This document shows positions 34,082-42,922 of a DNA stretch of 64,000 nt, one piece after another. A program made the translations under genes and the position numbers. The notes beneath the pieces were generated by a model, which ran no database searches, was not told the origin of the DNA, and saw nothing but the letters and a program-made list of their open reading frames with translations. This DNA is from Flavobacterium sp. (GTDB taxonomy: Bacteria > Bacteroidota > Bacteroidia > Flavobacteriales > Flavobacteriaceae), in the NCBI GenBank assembly GCA_017983975.1, contig JAGOAL010000001.1, positions 17,707 through 81,706 of the forward strand. Reading direction: 5' to 3'. Numbering within the stretch: position 1 is the stretch's first letter; every line of letters begins with the position of its first letter.

Positions 34082-35899
34082 ATGCCAAAAAACAAATTCT
34101 TTCTATTTAAAAGATTTTTAAGTAAAAGTTTTAGGAAACTTGAAGGAATGATTTTTATTTTGAAATCAGTTCTTACTCCTCGTCAATTCATATACTTATC
34201 GTGCATTTTAGTTGGTATCTCCTCTGCATTAGCAGTAATTATTTTAAAGTCTTTTGCCCATTGGGTATTCAAATCTTCTCAAAAACTAGATGAAGTTTTT
34301 CATCTTCCTTTTAGCAACAGTACTTTACCTATTATTGGAATTATCATCACTGTAATCATAATCAAAAAAGTACTTGATGGTTCCATTGAAAAAGGTACGG
34401 CTCAAATCATGTATGCTGTGGCAAAAAAACGTGGTATTATGCCTCGAAAACAAATGTTTGCACAAATAATTACAAGCTCGTTTACTGTAGGCATGGGAGG
34501 TAGTGCCGGATTAGAATCGCCTATTACCATTACAGGAGCGGCTTTTGGTAGTAATTATGCACAAAATTACAGACTTAGTTATAAAGACCGAACATTATTA
34601 TTAGCATGTGGTGTTGCTGCAGGAATAAGCGCGGCTTTTAACGCTCCAATTGCCGGCGTATTATTTGCAATAGAAGTTGTTTTAACCGAAATTAGCATTA
34701 CAGCCTTCATTCCAATAATGATTAGTGCTGCCACTGGAGCATTAGTTTCAACAATAATGCTAAATGAAGATGTTTTATTTTCCTTTAAAAAAGTACAATT
34801 TTTTGATTTTCATAATTTACCCTATTATGTTGTTTTAGGAATTTTAAGCGGTTTTGTTTCCATTAATTATGCACGAACTTTCAGGAAAATTGAACATCTT
34901 TTTTCCAAATTAAAATTCAACTACATTAACAAAGCATTCTTTGGGGCTGGAATTCTTGGGATATTGATCTTCTTATTTCCTTCTCTATTTGGTGAAGGGT
35001 ATGAAAGTATTAAACTATTAGCAGATAATAATCCTGAAAAGTTAGTGCAAAATACTTTTTTTGAACCCTTTAAAGATTCTAAATGGATTCTATTACTGTT
35101 TGTAAGTGCCACGATGTTAATTAAAGTATATGCAACTAGTTTTACACTTGGGGCTGGAGGTAATGGCGGAAATTTTGCACCTTCTTTATTTGTAGGATCT
35201 TATTTAGGGTTTTGTGTGGCTTATTTCGTTAACATTTTAGGACTATCAAAATTACCTGTTGGAAACTTTACGCTTGTAGGAATGGCAGGAGTACTAAGCG
35301 GATTATTTCATGCACCATTAACAGCTATATTCCTTATTGCAGAGATTACTGGAGGTTATAACTTAATGGTTCCGTTAATGATTGTATCTTCGGTAAGTTT
35401 TGCTATTTCTAAACGTTTTGAACCCTATTCTTTTGATATCAAAAATTTAGCCGATAAGGGCGAAGTTTTCACCGATAATAGAGACACCAATATTCTTAAT
35501 TCTATTGACGTTTCAAAATTAATTCAAACTGATTATCAACCAATTTCATTGAGTAATAGTTTAGAGGAATTGGTACAAAAAATTCAAGAATCAGACGAAC
35601 ATTTCTTCCCTGTTTTAGACAATGACAATCATTTAATCGGATTAATTGTATTGAATGACATTCGTCCAATTGTATTTTCAGCATTTAAAGTTAAATATAC
35701 CGCTGTCGAGGAAATAATGCAACCTCCTAAAGAAATCATTTTCTACGATGAAACCTTAGAAACCATAATGGATAAATTTGATACTTCTGATTGTAAAGTA
35801 CTCCCCATATTAAAAGATGGAATCTTTCTTGGATTTATCCACAAACATCTCGTATTAGAAAAATACAGACACCGCTTGAAATCTATGATAATTGAGTAA
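34082..35899 (+). CDS. ClC-type chloride channel or H+/Cl- antiporter with CBS domains
   Basis: The 605-residue membrane protein has the ClC core: GGSAGLESPI (~140-149), which corresponds to the GxGxE-gate region with the gating Glu, GAGGNGGNFAPSLFVG (~356) and GMAGVLSGLFHAPLT (~400). Two CBS domains follow (~470-600), as in channels regulated by nucleotides. It exchanges or conducts chloride at the inner membrane. The first motif differs from the classical GSGIP, which is common in the CBS-bearing bacterial branch. Confidence 0.9.
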   Translation: MPKNKFFLFKRFLSKSFRKLEGMIFILKSVLTPRQFIYLSCILVGISSALAVIILKSFAHWVFKSSQKLDEVFHLPFSNSTLPIIGIIITVIIIKKVLDGSIEKGTAQIMYAVAKKRGIMPRKQMFAQIITSSFTVGMGGSAGLESPITITGAAFGSNYAQNYRLSYKDRTLLLACGVAAGISAAFNAPIAGVLFAIEVVLTEISITAFIPIMISAATGALVSTIMLNEDVLFSFKKVQFFDFHNLPYYVVLGILSGFVSINYARTFRKIEHLFSKLKFNYINKAFFGAGILGILIFLFPSLFGEGYESIKLLADNNPEKLVQNTFFEPFKDSKWILLLFVSATMLIKVYATSFTLGAGGNGGNFAPSLFVGSYLGFCVAYFVNILGLSKLPVGNFTLVGMAGVLSGLFHAPLTAIFLIAEITGGYNLMVPLMIVSSVSFAISKRFEPYSFDIKNLADKGEVFTDNRDTNILNSIDVSKLIQTDYQPISLSNSLEELVQKIQESDEHFFPVLDNDNHLIGLIVLNDIRPIVFSAFKVKYTAVEEIMQPPKEIIFYDETLETIMDKFDTSDCKVLPILKDGIFLGFIHKHLVLEKYRHRLKSMIIE

Positions 35900-36002
35900 A
35901 CCAAGTACAAGAACTAATTAAGCTCAATTACAAGGTAAATTCCAATAACTAAAATTCCAAATTCCAACATCTAAACATATAAAATCAATTGTCAAAAATT
36001 TA

Positions 36003-36040
36003 AATATCGGATAAAATATTTTTTTATTTTATCCGATATT
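36003..36040. promoter_or_regulatory. 16-bp perfect inverted repeat over the fic promoter (candidate operator)
   Basis: The arms AATATCGGATAAAATA and TATTTTATCCGATATT (36003-36018 and 36025-36040) are separated by six T. The right arm ends 2 bp before an exact -7 box (TACCTTTG, 36043-36050), so the palindrome covers the -33 to -10 region. This is the layout of a repressor site. It could also fold as RNA in read-through transcripts from the left, but the stem is AT-rich for a terminator. Confidence 0.6.
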
Positions 36041-36042
36041 AA

Positions 36043-36050
36043 TACCTTTG
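36043..36050 (+). promoter_or_regulatory. -7 box (TACCTTTG) of the fic gene
   Basis: Exact TAnnTTTG match, 19 bp before ATG 36070. It directly follows the 16-bp inverted repeat. Confidence 0.6.
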
Positions 36051-36069
36051 TGGTTGAAATATAAAAACC

Positions 36070-37032
36070 ATGTGGAATATTGATCTATCATATCGAAAAG
36101 AATTTCAATCAACTTTCGAAAGATTGTATGATAAACTCGCTGTGCTCAATCAAAACAGACCACTTCCCTATTCGGCAATTTCAAAAATTAAAGAATCCCT
36201 TTCAATTGAATGGACTTATAATTCTAATAGTATTGAAGGTAACACGCTTTCACTTCGAGAAACACAAATGGTGCTTCAAGATGGTATCACTGTGAAAGGA
36301 AAATCATTGAGAGAGCATTTTGAAGTAAAAAATCACGAGCACGCCATTAATTATTTGTATCAAATTATTAATGATGATTACATCCTTAGAAGTATTGATA
36401 TTTTGTCGCTTCATGGTTTGGTATTAAGAACAATTGAAGATGATTTTGCGGGAAGAATTAGAAACGCTGGCGTAAGAATTACTGGTGCAAATTTCATTCC
36501 TCCAAATGCTAATAAAGTTTCTGATTTATTAGATGAATTGATTCAGTTTGTAAACGAAAATCCGTTGCAATTGAATGATATTGAATTGGCTACAATATTT
36601 CATCATAAATTGGTTTGGATCCATCCTTTTTTTGATGGAAACGGAAGAACCGTTCGTTTAGCAATGAATTTATTACTCATGCGAAAAGGATTTCCACCGG
36701 CCATCATATTAAAAAATGATAGAAAAAAATATTACGACGCTTTAAACCAAGCTAATAATGGTAATTATCAAAAGTTAACGTTATTAATGTGCCAAGCTTT
36801 AGAACGTTCTGTTAATATATATTTAACATCTATTCCAAGTGATGATGATGAAGATTATCAATCGATTACAAGCATTGTTAGTGAGCCTAATACACCTTAC
36901 AGTCAAGAATATGTTAGTTTATTAGCAAGGCAAGGCAAAATTGATGCTTATAAAGAAGGTAGAAATTGGGTAACCACAAAAAAAGCCATCAACGATTACA
37001 TCAATAATAGACAAAGAAAGCGTTTACTTTAA
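36070..37032 (+). CDS. Fic family protein, self-inhibited type, with C-terminal HTH-like domain
   Basis: The 320-residue protein has the full Fic motif HPFFDGNGRTVR (185-196), which transfers AMP or a related group from a nucleotide to target proteins. The N-terminal SNSIEGN (52-58) is the (S/T)xxxE(G/N) inhibitory motif, whose Glu blocks ATP positioning, so this is a class II Fic. The C-terminal ~45 residues (EYVSLLARQGKIDAYKEGR and on) look like an excisionase-type helix-turn-helix domain. An operator-like palindrome at its own promoter fits autorepression. The target is unknown. Confidence 0.93.
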   Translation: MWNIDLSYRKEFQSTFERLYDKLAVLNQNRPLPYSAISKIKESLSIEWTYNSNSIEGNTLSLRETQMVLQDGITVKGKSLREHFEVKNHEHAINYLYQIINDDYILRSIDILSLHGLVLRTIEDDFAGRIRNAGVRITGANFIPPNANKVSDLLDELIQFVNENPLQLNDIELATIFHHKLVWIHPFFDGNGRTVRLAMNLLLMRKGFPPAIILKNDRKKYYDALNQANNGNYQKLTLLMCQALERSVNIYLTSIPSDDDEDYQSITSIVSEPNTPYSQEYVSLLARQGKIDAYKEGRNWVTTKKAINDYINNRQRKRLL

Positions 37033-37091
37033 TGCTTTCTTTTTTTATTTTTCTTCGCATTTGTTTACTATAAAAATCGTTTTGAAATCAG

Positions 37092-37099
37092 TATCTTTG
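37092..37099 (+). promoter_or_regulatory. uvrA: -7 box (TATCTTTG) of uvrA
   Basis: Exact TAnnTTTG match, 16 bp before ATG 37116. No clear -33 element at the usual spacing. Confidence 0.5.
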
Positions 37100-37115
37100 C
37101 GTTTTGCCATAAATT

Positions 37116-39950
37116 ATGCAACACACAACTGAAGAAACTATCGAAATTATTGGAGCTAGAGCCCATAATCTTAAAAATATTGACGTATCCATTCCGCGTG
37201 AAAAACTAGTAGTAATTACTGGACTTTCGGGTTCTGGTAAATCATCATTGGCTTTTGATACCATTTATGCCGAAGGACAACGAAGATATATCGAAACGTT
37301 TTCTGCTTATGCTCGTCAATTTTTGGGTGGATTAGAGCGTCCTGATGTGGATAAAATCGACGGACTTTCGCCAGTAATTGCTATTGAACAAAAAACCACC
37401 AGTAAATCGCCACGATCAACTGTTGGTACTATTACAGAAATTTACGATTTCTTACGTTTGTTATATGCTAGAGGAGCTGATGCTTTCAGTTATAATACGG
37501 GCGAAAAAATGATTTCTTATTCGGATGACCAAATTAAGTCACTGATTTTAGAAGATTTTAACGGAAAACGAATTTCTATTTTAGCACCTGTTGTTCGTTC
37601 TCGTAAAGGACATTATCGTGAATTATTTGAACAAATTGCCAAGCAAGGTTTCTTAAAAGTTCGGGTGAATGGTCAAATTCGGAATTTAGAATTTGGCATG
37701 AAAGTCGATCGATACAAAACGCATGATATTGAAATTGTAATCGATAGAATGGCTATTGATACCGAAGAAGATACTGATAAACGTTTATCGGAAAGTATTA
37801 AAACTGCAATGTATCATGGTGAAGACGTAATGATGGTAATCGAGCAAGAGAGTCAAGAAGTGCGCTTTTATAGTCGTAATTTGATGTGTCCAACTTCCGG
37901 AATTTCATATCCAAATCCTGAACCCAATAATTTTTCATTCAATTCTCCAAAAGGTGCTTGTCCTTGTTGTAACGGATTAGGAACTGTAAACGAAATAAAC
38001 TTGCAGAAAATTATCCCTAATCCGAAATCATCGATTAAAAATGGTGGTTTTGCCCCTTTGGGTGAATATAAAAGTTCTTGGATTTTCAAACAATTGGAAA
38101 TTATTGCTCAAAAATATGATTTCAAAATAACTGATGCTATTGAGGATATTCCGAAAGAAGCCATGGAAATGATTTTGTATGGTGGAAACGAAAAATTCTC
38201 TGTTGTATCAAAGGTTATGGGAATTACTAAAGATTATAAAATAGATTTTGAAGGGATTTCAAACTTCATTAAAAATCAATACGATAATTCCGATTCGGCA
38301 AGCATTAAACGTTGGGCAAAAGAATTTATGGACGAAAATAATTGTCCAGATTGCGAAGGTACACGTTTGAGAAAAGAATCTTTATACTTTAAATTAAATG
38401 GAAAAAATATTGGCGAATTGGTACAAATGGATATCGCCGAATTATCTAAATGGTTTGCTGATTTAGACCAACATTTATCTGAAAAACAAAAGGTTATAGC
38501 TGTTGAAGTGGTTAAAGAAATTACCGCACGCTTGCAATTTTTGTTAGACGTAGGTTTAAATTATTTATCATTAAACCGAAGTTCAAAATCACTTTCTGGT
38601 GGTGAAGCACAACGCATTCGATTGGCAACGCAAATTGGTTCGCAATTGGTTGGGGTTTTGTATATTTTAGACGAACCAAGTATCGGTTTACACCAAAGAG
38701 ATAACGAGCGTTTGATAAAATCATTAGAAAGTTTACGCGATATTGGCAACTCTGTAATTGTAGTAGAACACGACAAAGACATGATAGAACGTGCAGATTA
38801 TGTGATTGATATTGGTCCGAAAGCAGGTCGTTTTGGCGGACAAATCATTAGTAAAGGCACACCTACAGAATTATTGAAAGAAGATACGATTACCGCACAA
38901 TATTTGAATGGTAAAATGAAGATTGAAGTGCCAACAACACGTAGAGAAGGCAACGGAAAATCCATTAAATTATCTGGTGCAACTGGTAATAATTTAAAAA
39001 ATGTATCGATTGAAATTCCGTTAGGAAAATTAGTTTGTGTTACCGGAGTTTCGGGAAGTGGAAAATCTACTTTGATAAACGAAACCTTGTATCCGATATT
39101 GAACGCGCATTTTTTCAATGCGGTAAAAAAACCACAACCTTACAAAAAAATCGAAGGTTTAGCACATATTGATAAAGTTATCGACATCGACCAAAGTCCG
39201 ATTGGAAGAACGCCTCGATCCAATCCAGCGACATACACCGATGTTTTTTCGGAAATTAGAAGTTTGTACACGCAAACACCCGAAGCAATGATTCGTGGGT
39301 ATAAACCAGGAAGATTTAGTTTTAATGTAAAAGGTGGACGTTGTGAAACTTGCGAAGGTTCGGGTGTTAGAACCATAGAAATGAGCTTTTTACCCGATGT
39401 TTATGTGGAATGTGAAACGTGCATGGGAAAACGTTTTAACAGAGAAACATTGGAAATTCGCTACAAAGGAAAATCGATTTCTGATGTATTGAATATGACA
39501 GTTGATGAAGCGGTAGAATTCTTTGAAAATATTCCAAAAATTTATCGAAAAGTAAAAACCATTCAAGATGTTGGATTGGGATATATCACCTTAGGCCAAC
39601 AAAGTACAACCCTTTCGGGTGGTGAAGCCCAACGAATAAAATTAGCTGGTGAATTGTCTAAAAAAGATACTGGCAATACATTTTATATTTTAGACGAACC
39701 CACAACGGGTTTACATTTTGAAGATATTCGTGTATTAATGGATGTTATAAATGTGTTGGTTGATAAGGGAAATACGGTTTTAATCATCGAACACAATTTA
39801 GATGTCGTAAAATTAGCCGATTATGTAATTGACATTGGCTATGAAGGTGGAAAAGGTGGCGGAGAAGTGGTTGCAAAAGGAACTCCGGAAGAAATTATAA
39901 AAAATAAAAAAAGCTACACAGCACAGTTTTTGAAAAAAGAATTATCTTAG
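37116..39950 (+). CDS. uvrA: UvrABC system protein A
   Basis: The 944-residue excinuclease subunit has two ABC ATPase modules. The first Walker [10 protein letters not shown] is near residue 35, with signature [12 protein letters not shown] near 495. The second Walker [10 protein letters not shown] is near 645, with signature [12 protein letters not shown] near 835. Zinc-finger cysteines are CPCCNGLG and C-x2-C-x-G in the first half, and CETCEGSG with CETCMGKRF in the second. It finds bulky DNA lesions and loads UvrB. The LOG gene follows after 32 bp, perhaps co-transcribed. Confidence 0.98.
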   Translation: MQHTTEETIEIIGARAHNLKNIDVSIPREKLVVITGLSGSGKSSLAFDTIYAEGQRRYIETFSAYARQFLGGLERPDVDKIDGLSPVIAIEQKTTSKSPRSTVGTITEIYDFLRLLYARGADAFSYNTGEKMISYSDDQIKSLILEDFNGKRISILAPVVRSRKGHYRELFEQIAKQGFLKVRVNGQIRNLEFGMKVDRYKTHDIEIVIDRMAIDTEEDTDKRLSESIKTAMYHGEDVMMVIEQESQEVRFYSRNLMCPTSGISYPNPEPNNFSFNSPKGACPCCNGLGTVNEINLQKIIPNPKSSIKNGGFAPLGEYKSSWIFKQLEIIAQKYDFKITDAIEDIPKEAMEMILYGGNEKFSVVSKVMGITKDYKIDFEGISNFIKNQYDNSDSASIKRWAKEFMDENNCPDCEGTRLRKESLYFKLNGKNIGELVQMDIAELSKWFADLDQHLSEKQKVIAVEVVKEITARLQFLLDVGLNYLSLNRSSKSLSGGEAQRIRLATQIGSQLVGVLYILDEPSIGLHQRDNERLIKSLESLRDIGNSVIVVEHDKDMIERADYVIDIGPKAGRFGGQIISKGTPTELLKEDTITAQYLNGKMKIEVPTTRREGNGKSIKLSGATGNNLKNVSIEIPLGKLVCVTGVSGSGKSTLINETLYPILNAHFFNAVKKPQPYKKIEGLAHIDKVIDIDQSPIGRTPRSNPATYTDVFSEIRSLYTQTPEAMIRGYKPGRFSFNVKGGRCETCEGSGVRTIEMSFLPDVYVECETCMGKRFNRETLEIRYKGKSISDVLNMTVDEAVEFFENIPKIYRKVKTIQDVGLGYITLGQQSTTLSGGEAQRIKLAGELSKKDTGNTFYILDEPTTGLHFEDIRVLMDVINVLVDKGNTVLIIEHNLDVVKLADYVIDIGYEGGKGGGEVVAKGTPEEIIKNKKSYTAQFLKKELS

Positions 39951-39982
39951 TAAGCTTTTTTAAAAATTAAAACGAAACGAAT

Positions 39983-40708
39983 ATGGCAGCAGATCAATAC
40001 GAAAACGACGATCACAGAATACAAGAAAAATTCAAGCAAAAAACTTGGAACGAAATACGCTCAAACGATTCTTGGGCCATTTTTAAAATCATGTCTGAGT
40101 TTGTTAATGGTTATGAAACCATGGGAAGAATAGGTCCTTGTGTGTCAATTTTTGGTTCAGCAAGAACAAAACCAGAAGATAAATATTATTTATTAGCCGA
40201 AAAAATTGCCTATAAAATTAGTAAAGCAGGTTATGGTGTAATTACTGGCGGCGGTCCTGGAATTATGGAAGCTGGAAATAAAGGAGCACATCATGGCGGC
40301 GGAACTTCGGTTGGTTTAAATATTGAATTACCTTTTGAGCAACACTTCAATCCGTATATCGATAAAGACAAAAACTTAAATTTTGATTACTTCTTTGTAA
40401 GAAAAGTTATGTTTGTAAAATATTCACAAGGTTTTGTAGTAATGCCAGGAGGTTTTGGAACTTTAGACGAATTATTTGAAGCCGTAACTTTAATTCAAAC
40501 AAAGAAAATTGGAAAATTCCCCATTATTTTAGTGGGAACTGAATTTTGGTCGGGTTTATTAGATTGGATTAAAACGGTTATGATTGACAAATTGAAAAAT
40601 GCAAATCCAGATGATTTAAACCTCATTAAAGTGGTTGACTCAGAAGATGAAGTATTAGAAGCGTTAGACAACTTCTATAAAAAATACAATTTATCACCTA
40701 ATTTCTAA
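39983..40708 (+). CDS. LOG family protein (TIGR00730, Rossmann fold)
   Basis: The 241-residue protein has the family motif PGGFGTLDELFEA near residue 155, with GSARTK and GGGPGIMEAGNKGA (~80-95) forming the nucleotide-binding site. Family members hydrolyse nucleoside 5'-monophosphates, and some plant and bacterial ones are cytokinin riboside phosphoribohydrolases. Whether this one acts on cytokinin precursors or simply on AMP is unknown. Confidence 0.92.
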   Translation: MAADQYENDDHRIQEKFKQKTWNEIRSNDSWAIFKIMSEFVNGYETMGRIGPCVSIFGSARTKPEDKYYLLAEKIAYKISKAGYGVITGGGPGIMEAGNKGAHHGGGTSVGLNIELPFEQHFNPYIDKDKNLNFDYFFVRKVMFVKYSQGFVVMPGGFGTLDELFEAVTLIQTKKIGKFPIILVGTEFWSGLLDWIKTVMIDKLKNANPDDLNLIKVVDSEDEVLEALDNFYKKYNLSPNF

Positions 40709-40710
40709 TA

Positions 40711-40740
40711 AAAAAGTCCTTCAAATCGAAGGACTTTTTT
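40711..40740. terminator. Bidirectional terminator between LOG and the nuclease gene
   Basis: A 12-bp perfect stem (AAAAAGTCCTTC with GAAGGACTTTTT), a 5-base loop and T runs on both sides, between convergent genes. Confidence 0.92.
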
Positions 40741-40742
40741 AT

Positions 40743-42764
40743 TTACTTTACAATTATTTTCTTTGTGGTTATTTGTGAGCCATTAGTTATTGTAACTAAA
40801 TACATTCCAGCTTTGCAATTTAAATTCAGTTTTATTTGATTTTCAAATTCGATGCGTTGAATCAACTGACCTGTGAGGGTATAAATTTCCGCAATTGCAT
40901 TACCTTCTAATCCCGATATAATTAAATAATCTTCAGCTGGATTTGGATACACTACAATTTTATTTTGAACGGGATTTTGTGTTGTTAAACTTGCTGACCA
41001 AGGTTGCCCAAAATTAGCTCCAAAAATATAATTCGCTAAAAGAGGATGATCAATAAATGGGTTGCGATTCATTTGCCAAGTATAAATGTAATTATTTCGA
41101 TTCATTTCAAAATCATCTCTTGGATCTGTTGTATTCCAGTTGAGTAAAGTTGCTAAATCGCCAATATTTCCTGAAGCGGTTGTTGTACTTGGTAAGTATT
41201 CACTTGGATCACCATTTACAACATTCAATCCATTAAAACGAACTGCCATATAAAACAAAGCACGTGCTACATCTCCATGCCACGAACCTTGTGTATTAGA
41301 AGGTCCGGCGTAAACTGTTGGAGAAGTTACTGTACCATAATTTTTATTATTTCGAGAAGAATTTTCTTGGCCATTTTCAACCCGAATATGATGTGCATCA
41401 GAAACACCATCTACAACCGAAGCTGCGCTTGTTGAACTCCAAAAATTAATACCATCAGCTGAATCATTGCTGGATACTTCAAACCCACCTCTTGATTGAC
41501 AAAAAATGTGTTCTCGATTCCATTTTCCTACAATACTACTTCCCACTTGTTGATCTATTTTTGCCATCGGAGACTCAATATACATACACCAAACTTGGTT
41601 TGAATTGGCTGGATTTTGATCTGCAGTTCGAATAATATCCCAAATATCGGCATAACTATGTAACCTAACTACCGAAGGATTTGCAATAATGTCTTGAACG
41701 GCTTGTTTTAATGCGACACCTGATAATCCTTCCAAAGAATCATAATAACCAGATGGAATGGTAGGCGAAACATTACCATATGTAGGATTTAACGGAGTGC
41801 CAAAATTTTGAACAATAAAATCATTATCATAAATACGAATGAAAATATTATCATTGTTTTTTACATAACCCGTTGGCAAAGTAGATAAAACAAGATGTGT
41901 TTCTTCATCACCTTCAAATACAAGATCATCCGTTAAATTAATTATGGTTGAAGCAGATGAAGTTCCAGACAAAATAGTAACTGTTACAACTCCTGTGGTA
42001 GCATTAACATTTGTACCTGAATAATCTGCAATTGTAAAATTTCCTTCTTGTAAAGTAAATGTAAACACAAGATTAGAAGTAACGGGTGCTGTGGTAGTAA
42101 ATTGAATTGTAATTTGTTCGCCTTCAATAAAATTATCAGCAATCATTGAAGTTGATAAATAATTGAGGGTAACTCCACTTCCATCATTATTAACACCTGG
42201 TGTTGGTGCCTTTACTTCATAAGTACCATCATTTTTACGCTGAATTGACTTTGAGACAGAATTGGTTGTTTCAATATCTGCTGTACTTACCGTAAGGTTT
42301 AAAAGTGCCATTAAATTTGTGGCTACGGTAGTATTACTATTTGAATAAGCAATTGCATCTACTAAATTTGTAGTTGTAGCAGTAGTCCCAGTTGATGTGG
42401 TGTTTGGAAAATCAGTTGCGTTACCAAGATACAATGCAACGACATCAGGTCCATTTTGTATTTTATTGTTTGGAATAGTTCCAATGGGTGATGGTGAAAC
42501 TAAAATATTCCCAAAATGTGCAATACCATTTGCATCAGTAGTAAAACCATCTAAATCATAAGCATAATAGCTTGCTGTATTCGATTCATTAAAAAAAACA
42601 AGTACATAACCGTTTAAGGAAAAATTAGGAACGTTTGATTTCAACTCTACGAACTCTCTAACATCACTACCAGGATTGTCGGCATCAAGTTCATTAATAA
42701 AAACTTGTGCAGAAGAAAAATATCCGGTTAATAAAAAAATAGCCCACAAAATTCGATATAACAT
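40743..42764 (-). CDS. T9SS-exported endonuclease I family protein
   Basis: The 673-residue protein has a signal peptide (to SSAQ) and then several modules. A lamin-tail-like domain is at ~21-195 (VFINELDADNPGSDVREFVEL). A Calx-beta-like or adhesion beta domain is at ~200-315. An endonuclease I domain is at ~330-590, with the metal/nucleophile-like KWNREHIFCQSRGG, DAHHIR and GDVARALFYMAV. A C-terminal type IX sorting domain is at ~600-673 (VYPNPAEDYL). It is thus secreted and anchored or released at the cell surface and probably degrades extracellular DNA or RNA for nutrition. PorQ at 23302 belongs to the same export route. Confidence 0.92.
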   Translation of the reverse strand: MLYRILWAIFLLTGYFSSAQVFINELDADNPGSDVREFVELKSNVPNFSLNGYVLVFFNESNTASYYAYDLDGFTTDANGIAHFGNILVSPSPIGTIPNNKIQNGPDVVALYLGNATDFPNTTSTGTTATTTNLVDAIAYSNSNTTVATNLMALLNLTVSTADIETTNSVSKSIQRKNDGTYEVKAPTPGVNNDGSGVTLNYLSTSMIADNFIEGEQITIQFTTTAPVTSNLVFTFTLQEGNFTIADYSGTNVNATTGVVTVTILSGTSSASTIINLTDDLVFEGDEETHLVLSTLPTGYVKNNDNIFIRIYDNDFIVQNFGTPLNPTYGNVSPTIPSGYYDSLEGLSGVALKQAVQDIIANPSVVRLHSYADIWDIIRTADQNPANSNQVWCMYIESPMAKIDQQVGSSIVGKWNREHIFCQSRGGFEVSSNDSADGINFWSSTSAASVVDGVSDAHHIRVENGQENSSRNNKNYGTVTSPTVYAGPSNTQGSWHGDVARALFYMAVRFNGLNVVNGDPSEYLPSTTTASGNIGDLATLLNWNTTDPRDDFEMNRNNYIYTWQMNRNPFIDHPLLANYIFGANFGQPWSASLTTQNPVQNKIVVYPNPAEDYLIISGLEGNAIAEIYTLTGQLIQRIEFENQIKLNLNCKAGMYLVTITNGSQITTKKIIVK

Positions 42765-42781
42765 ATTGTATTATTTTTTAT

Positions 42782-42789
42782 CAAAGATA
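42782..42789 (-). promoter_or_regulatory. -7 box (TATCTTTG, minus strand) of the nuclease gene
   Basis: Exact TAnnTTTG match on the minus strand, 17 bp before the ATG at 42764. Confidence 0.5.
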
Positions 42790-42922
42790 CCTATTTTTAA
42801 CAAATTTTTATTCAAAACAAGGGAATACCTGAAATATTAAGGTGTCTTTAAGACTTCATATAGTTGTTTTTAACTATTTTTATAAAATATTTGTTGATAT
42901 TAAAAACACTTCTACATATTGT

